Of a stretch of DNA of 16,331 bases, positions 15,654-16,331 are shown one piece after another; within the stretch, counting starts at the first letter, position 1, and every line of letters starts with the position of its first letter. The notes beneath the pieces are model-generated. The model was not told the DNA's origin. It saw only the letters and a program-made list of their open reading frames with translations, and made no database searches. The translations under genes were made by a program, and so were the position numbers. Origin of the DNA: an uncultured Porphyromonadaceae bacterium (lineage in GTDB: Bacteria > Bacteroidota > Bacteroidia > Bacteroidales > Muribaculaceae); the NCBI GenBank assembly GCA_900546835.1, contig UREH01000035.1, forward strand, positions 1 to 16,331. Reading direction: 5' to 3'.

Positions 15654-16331
15654 ATGAAACCAACAGCTCTTTTCTCCCGCATTTCAATGCTTTCGCTTTT
15701 TGTCGGGCTTTCGGCAGGCATCATTTCTGCCCAGAGCTATTACGATGACGATATCTATTACGACGCTTCAAAAGCAAAAAAGGAAGCGCCTCAAAAGAAA
15801 ACGCAGAAACGTAACCAGTCGGATTCCGGCAGGTCTACGGCCTCACAGCCCACACAGCTCTACTATGACGGGGCGACATATGTGCCTTGGAATAATGTAG
15901 GTGATTATCAGAGCGCCGACACCTATACTGTAGAAAGTGGTTCCTCACGCGATGTCGATGAATACAACCGGCGTACGCCCGCCGTGAGAACCGATAGCCC
16001 CAATCAGCCGGACTCCATCACGCTTCAACAGTTTGTCGACATGAGCAATACACGTCGTCTTGCACGCTTCCAGGACTCGGATGTCGCAAGTCAGGCGGTC
16101 GCGGCTGAAACCGGCCATTACGACGATTACAGCACGTACGACAACAGCAATTATTACAGTCAACCCGCTACTACAATAAACCTCAATGTCGTGGGCGGTT
16201 ATCCTTATGCCGGATATTATGGCTACTACGATCCATGGTATTACAGTAGTTGGGGATACGACCCATGGTACGGCGGATATTATCGCCCCTATTACACCTG
16301 GGGACCATCCTGGAGCTGGAACTGGGGCTGG
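15654..16331 (+). CDS. Secreted Tyr/Trp/Gly-rich protein of unknown function (3' end outside window)
   Basis: The frame is open for 226 codons from ATG 15654 to the window edge, with no stop. Residues 1 to about 26 form a clear Sec signal peptide: basic start, hydrophobic core LSLFVGLSAGII, and likely cleavage after SAQ or ISA. No lipobox cysteine is seen. The mature protein begins acidic and Tyr-rich (SYYDDDIYYDASKAKKE), passes through a Lys/Gln/Ser-rich segment and a polar middle region, and enters an aromatic tract after INLNVVGG. In the last 46 visible residues 14 are Tyr and 8 Trp, with a repeated YDPWY unit. Similar aromatic-rich exported proteins occur in Bacteroidales as far as I recall, without known function. 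It is probably periplasmic or surface-exposed. I do not recognise a named family and assign no activity. Confidence 0.8.
   Translation, partial: MKPTALFSRISMLSLFVGLSAGIISAQSYYDDDIYYDASKAKKEAPQKKTQKRNQSDSGRSTASQPTQLYYDGATYVPWNNVGDYQSADTYTVESGSSRDVDEYNRRTPAVRTDSPNQPDSITLQQFVDMSNTRRLARFQDSDVASQAVAAETGHYDDYSTYDNSNYYSQPATTINLNVVGGYPYAGYYGYYDPWYYSSWGYDPWYGGYYRPYYTWGPSWSWNWGW

Noticed and set aside
1..16331. CRISPR arrays, insertion sequences, tRNA genes, prophage or defence genes
   Set aside because: I looked for direct repeats with spacers, terminal inverted repeats, transposase or integrase motifs and tRNA-like folds, and found none I could support.

Overview
The window reads as a stretch of core chromosome from a member of the order Bacteroidales. 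The evidence is the repeated Bacteroidetes-type promoter -7 box (TAnnTTTG, here TACCTTTGC, TATCTTTGC, TAACTTTGC, TATATTTG) ahead of several genes, the near absence of Shine-Dalgarno sequences, and the character of the proteins. Muribaculaceae is a plausible family, but that is an impression and not something the sequence proves. I see no rRNA, tRNA, CRISPR array, insertion sequence, phage gene or toxin-antitoxin pair. All genes but the first and last are complete and look intact.

Layout. Left, plus strand: the 3' end of an isochorismate synthase gene (menF, menaquinone synthesis), overlapping by one base a cytoplasmic patatin-like phospholipase, then a signal-less GH13 alpha-amylase family enzyme, then prs (PRPP synthetase) from its own promoter. 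A strong hairpin at 4250-4285 separates prs from the convergent minus-strand block. That block, in transcription order, is lon (ATP-dependent protease), prfA (release factor 1), pyrF (OMP decarboxylase) and pgk (phosphoglycerate kinase). The first three look like one operon and pgk has its own promoter. lon is divergent from purT (formate-dependent GAR transformylase) across a 249-bp regulatory gap holding a promoter for each direction and a palindrome in the lon leader. On the right, plus strand: purT, dnaB (replicative helicase), dnaG (primase), and the start of a secreted, extremely Tyr/Trp/Gly-rich protein that runs off the window.

How the genes connect: prs makes PRPP, which feeds both purine synthesis (purT) and pyrimidine synthesis (the OMP that pyrF decarboxylates). 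dnaB and dnaG encode physically interacting replisome partners and lie 40 bp apart. The rest (lon, prfA, pgk, menF) are housekeeping genes.

I found no convincing previously undescribed multi-gene system. The points most worth a second look are the unfinished aromatic-rich secreted protein with its unusually strong Shine-Dalgarno, an SSB-like acidic Pro-Phe tip on DnaB, a GC-rich hairpin that buries an alternative dnaB start codon, and a palindrome in the lon leader.
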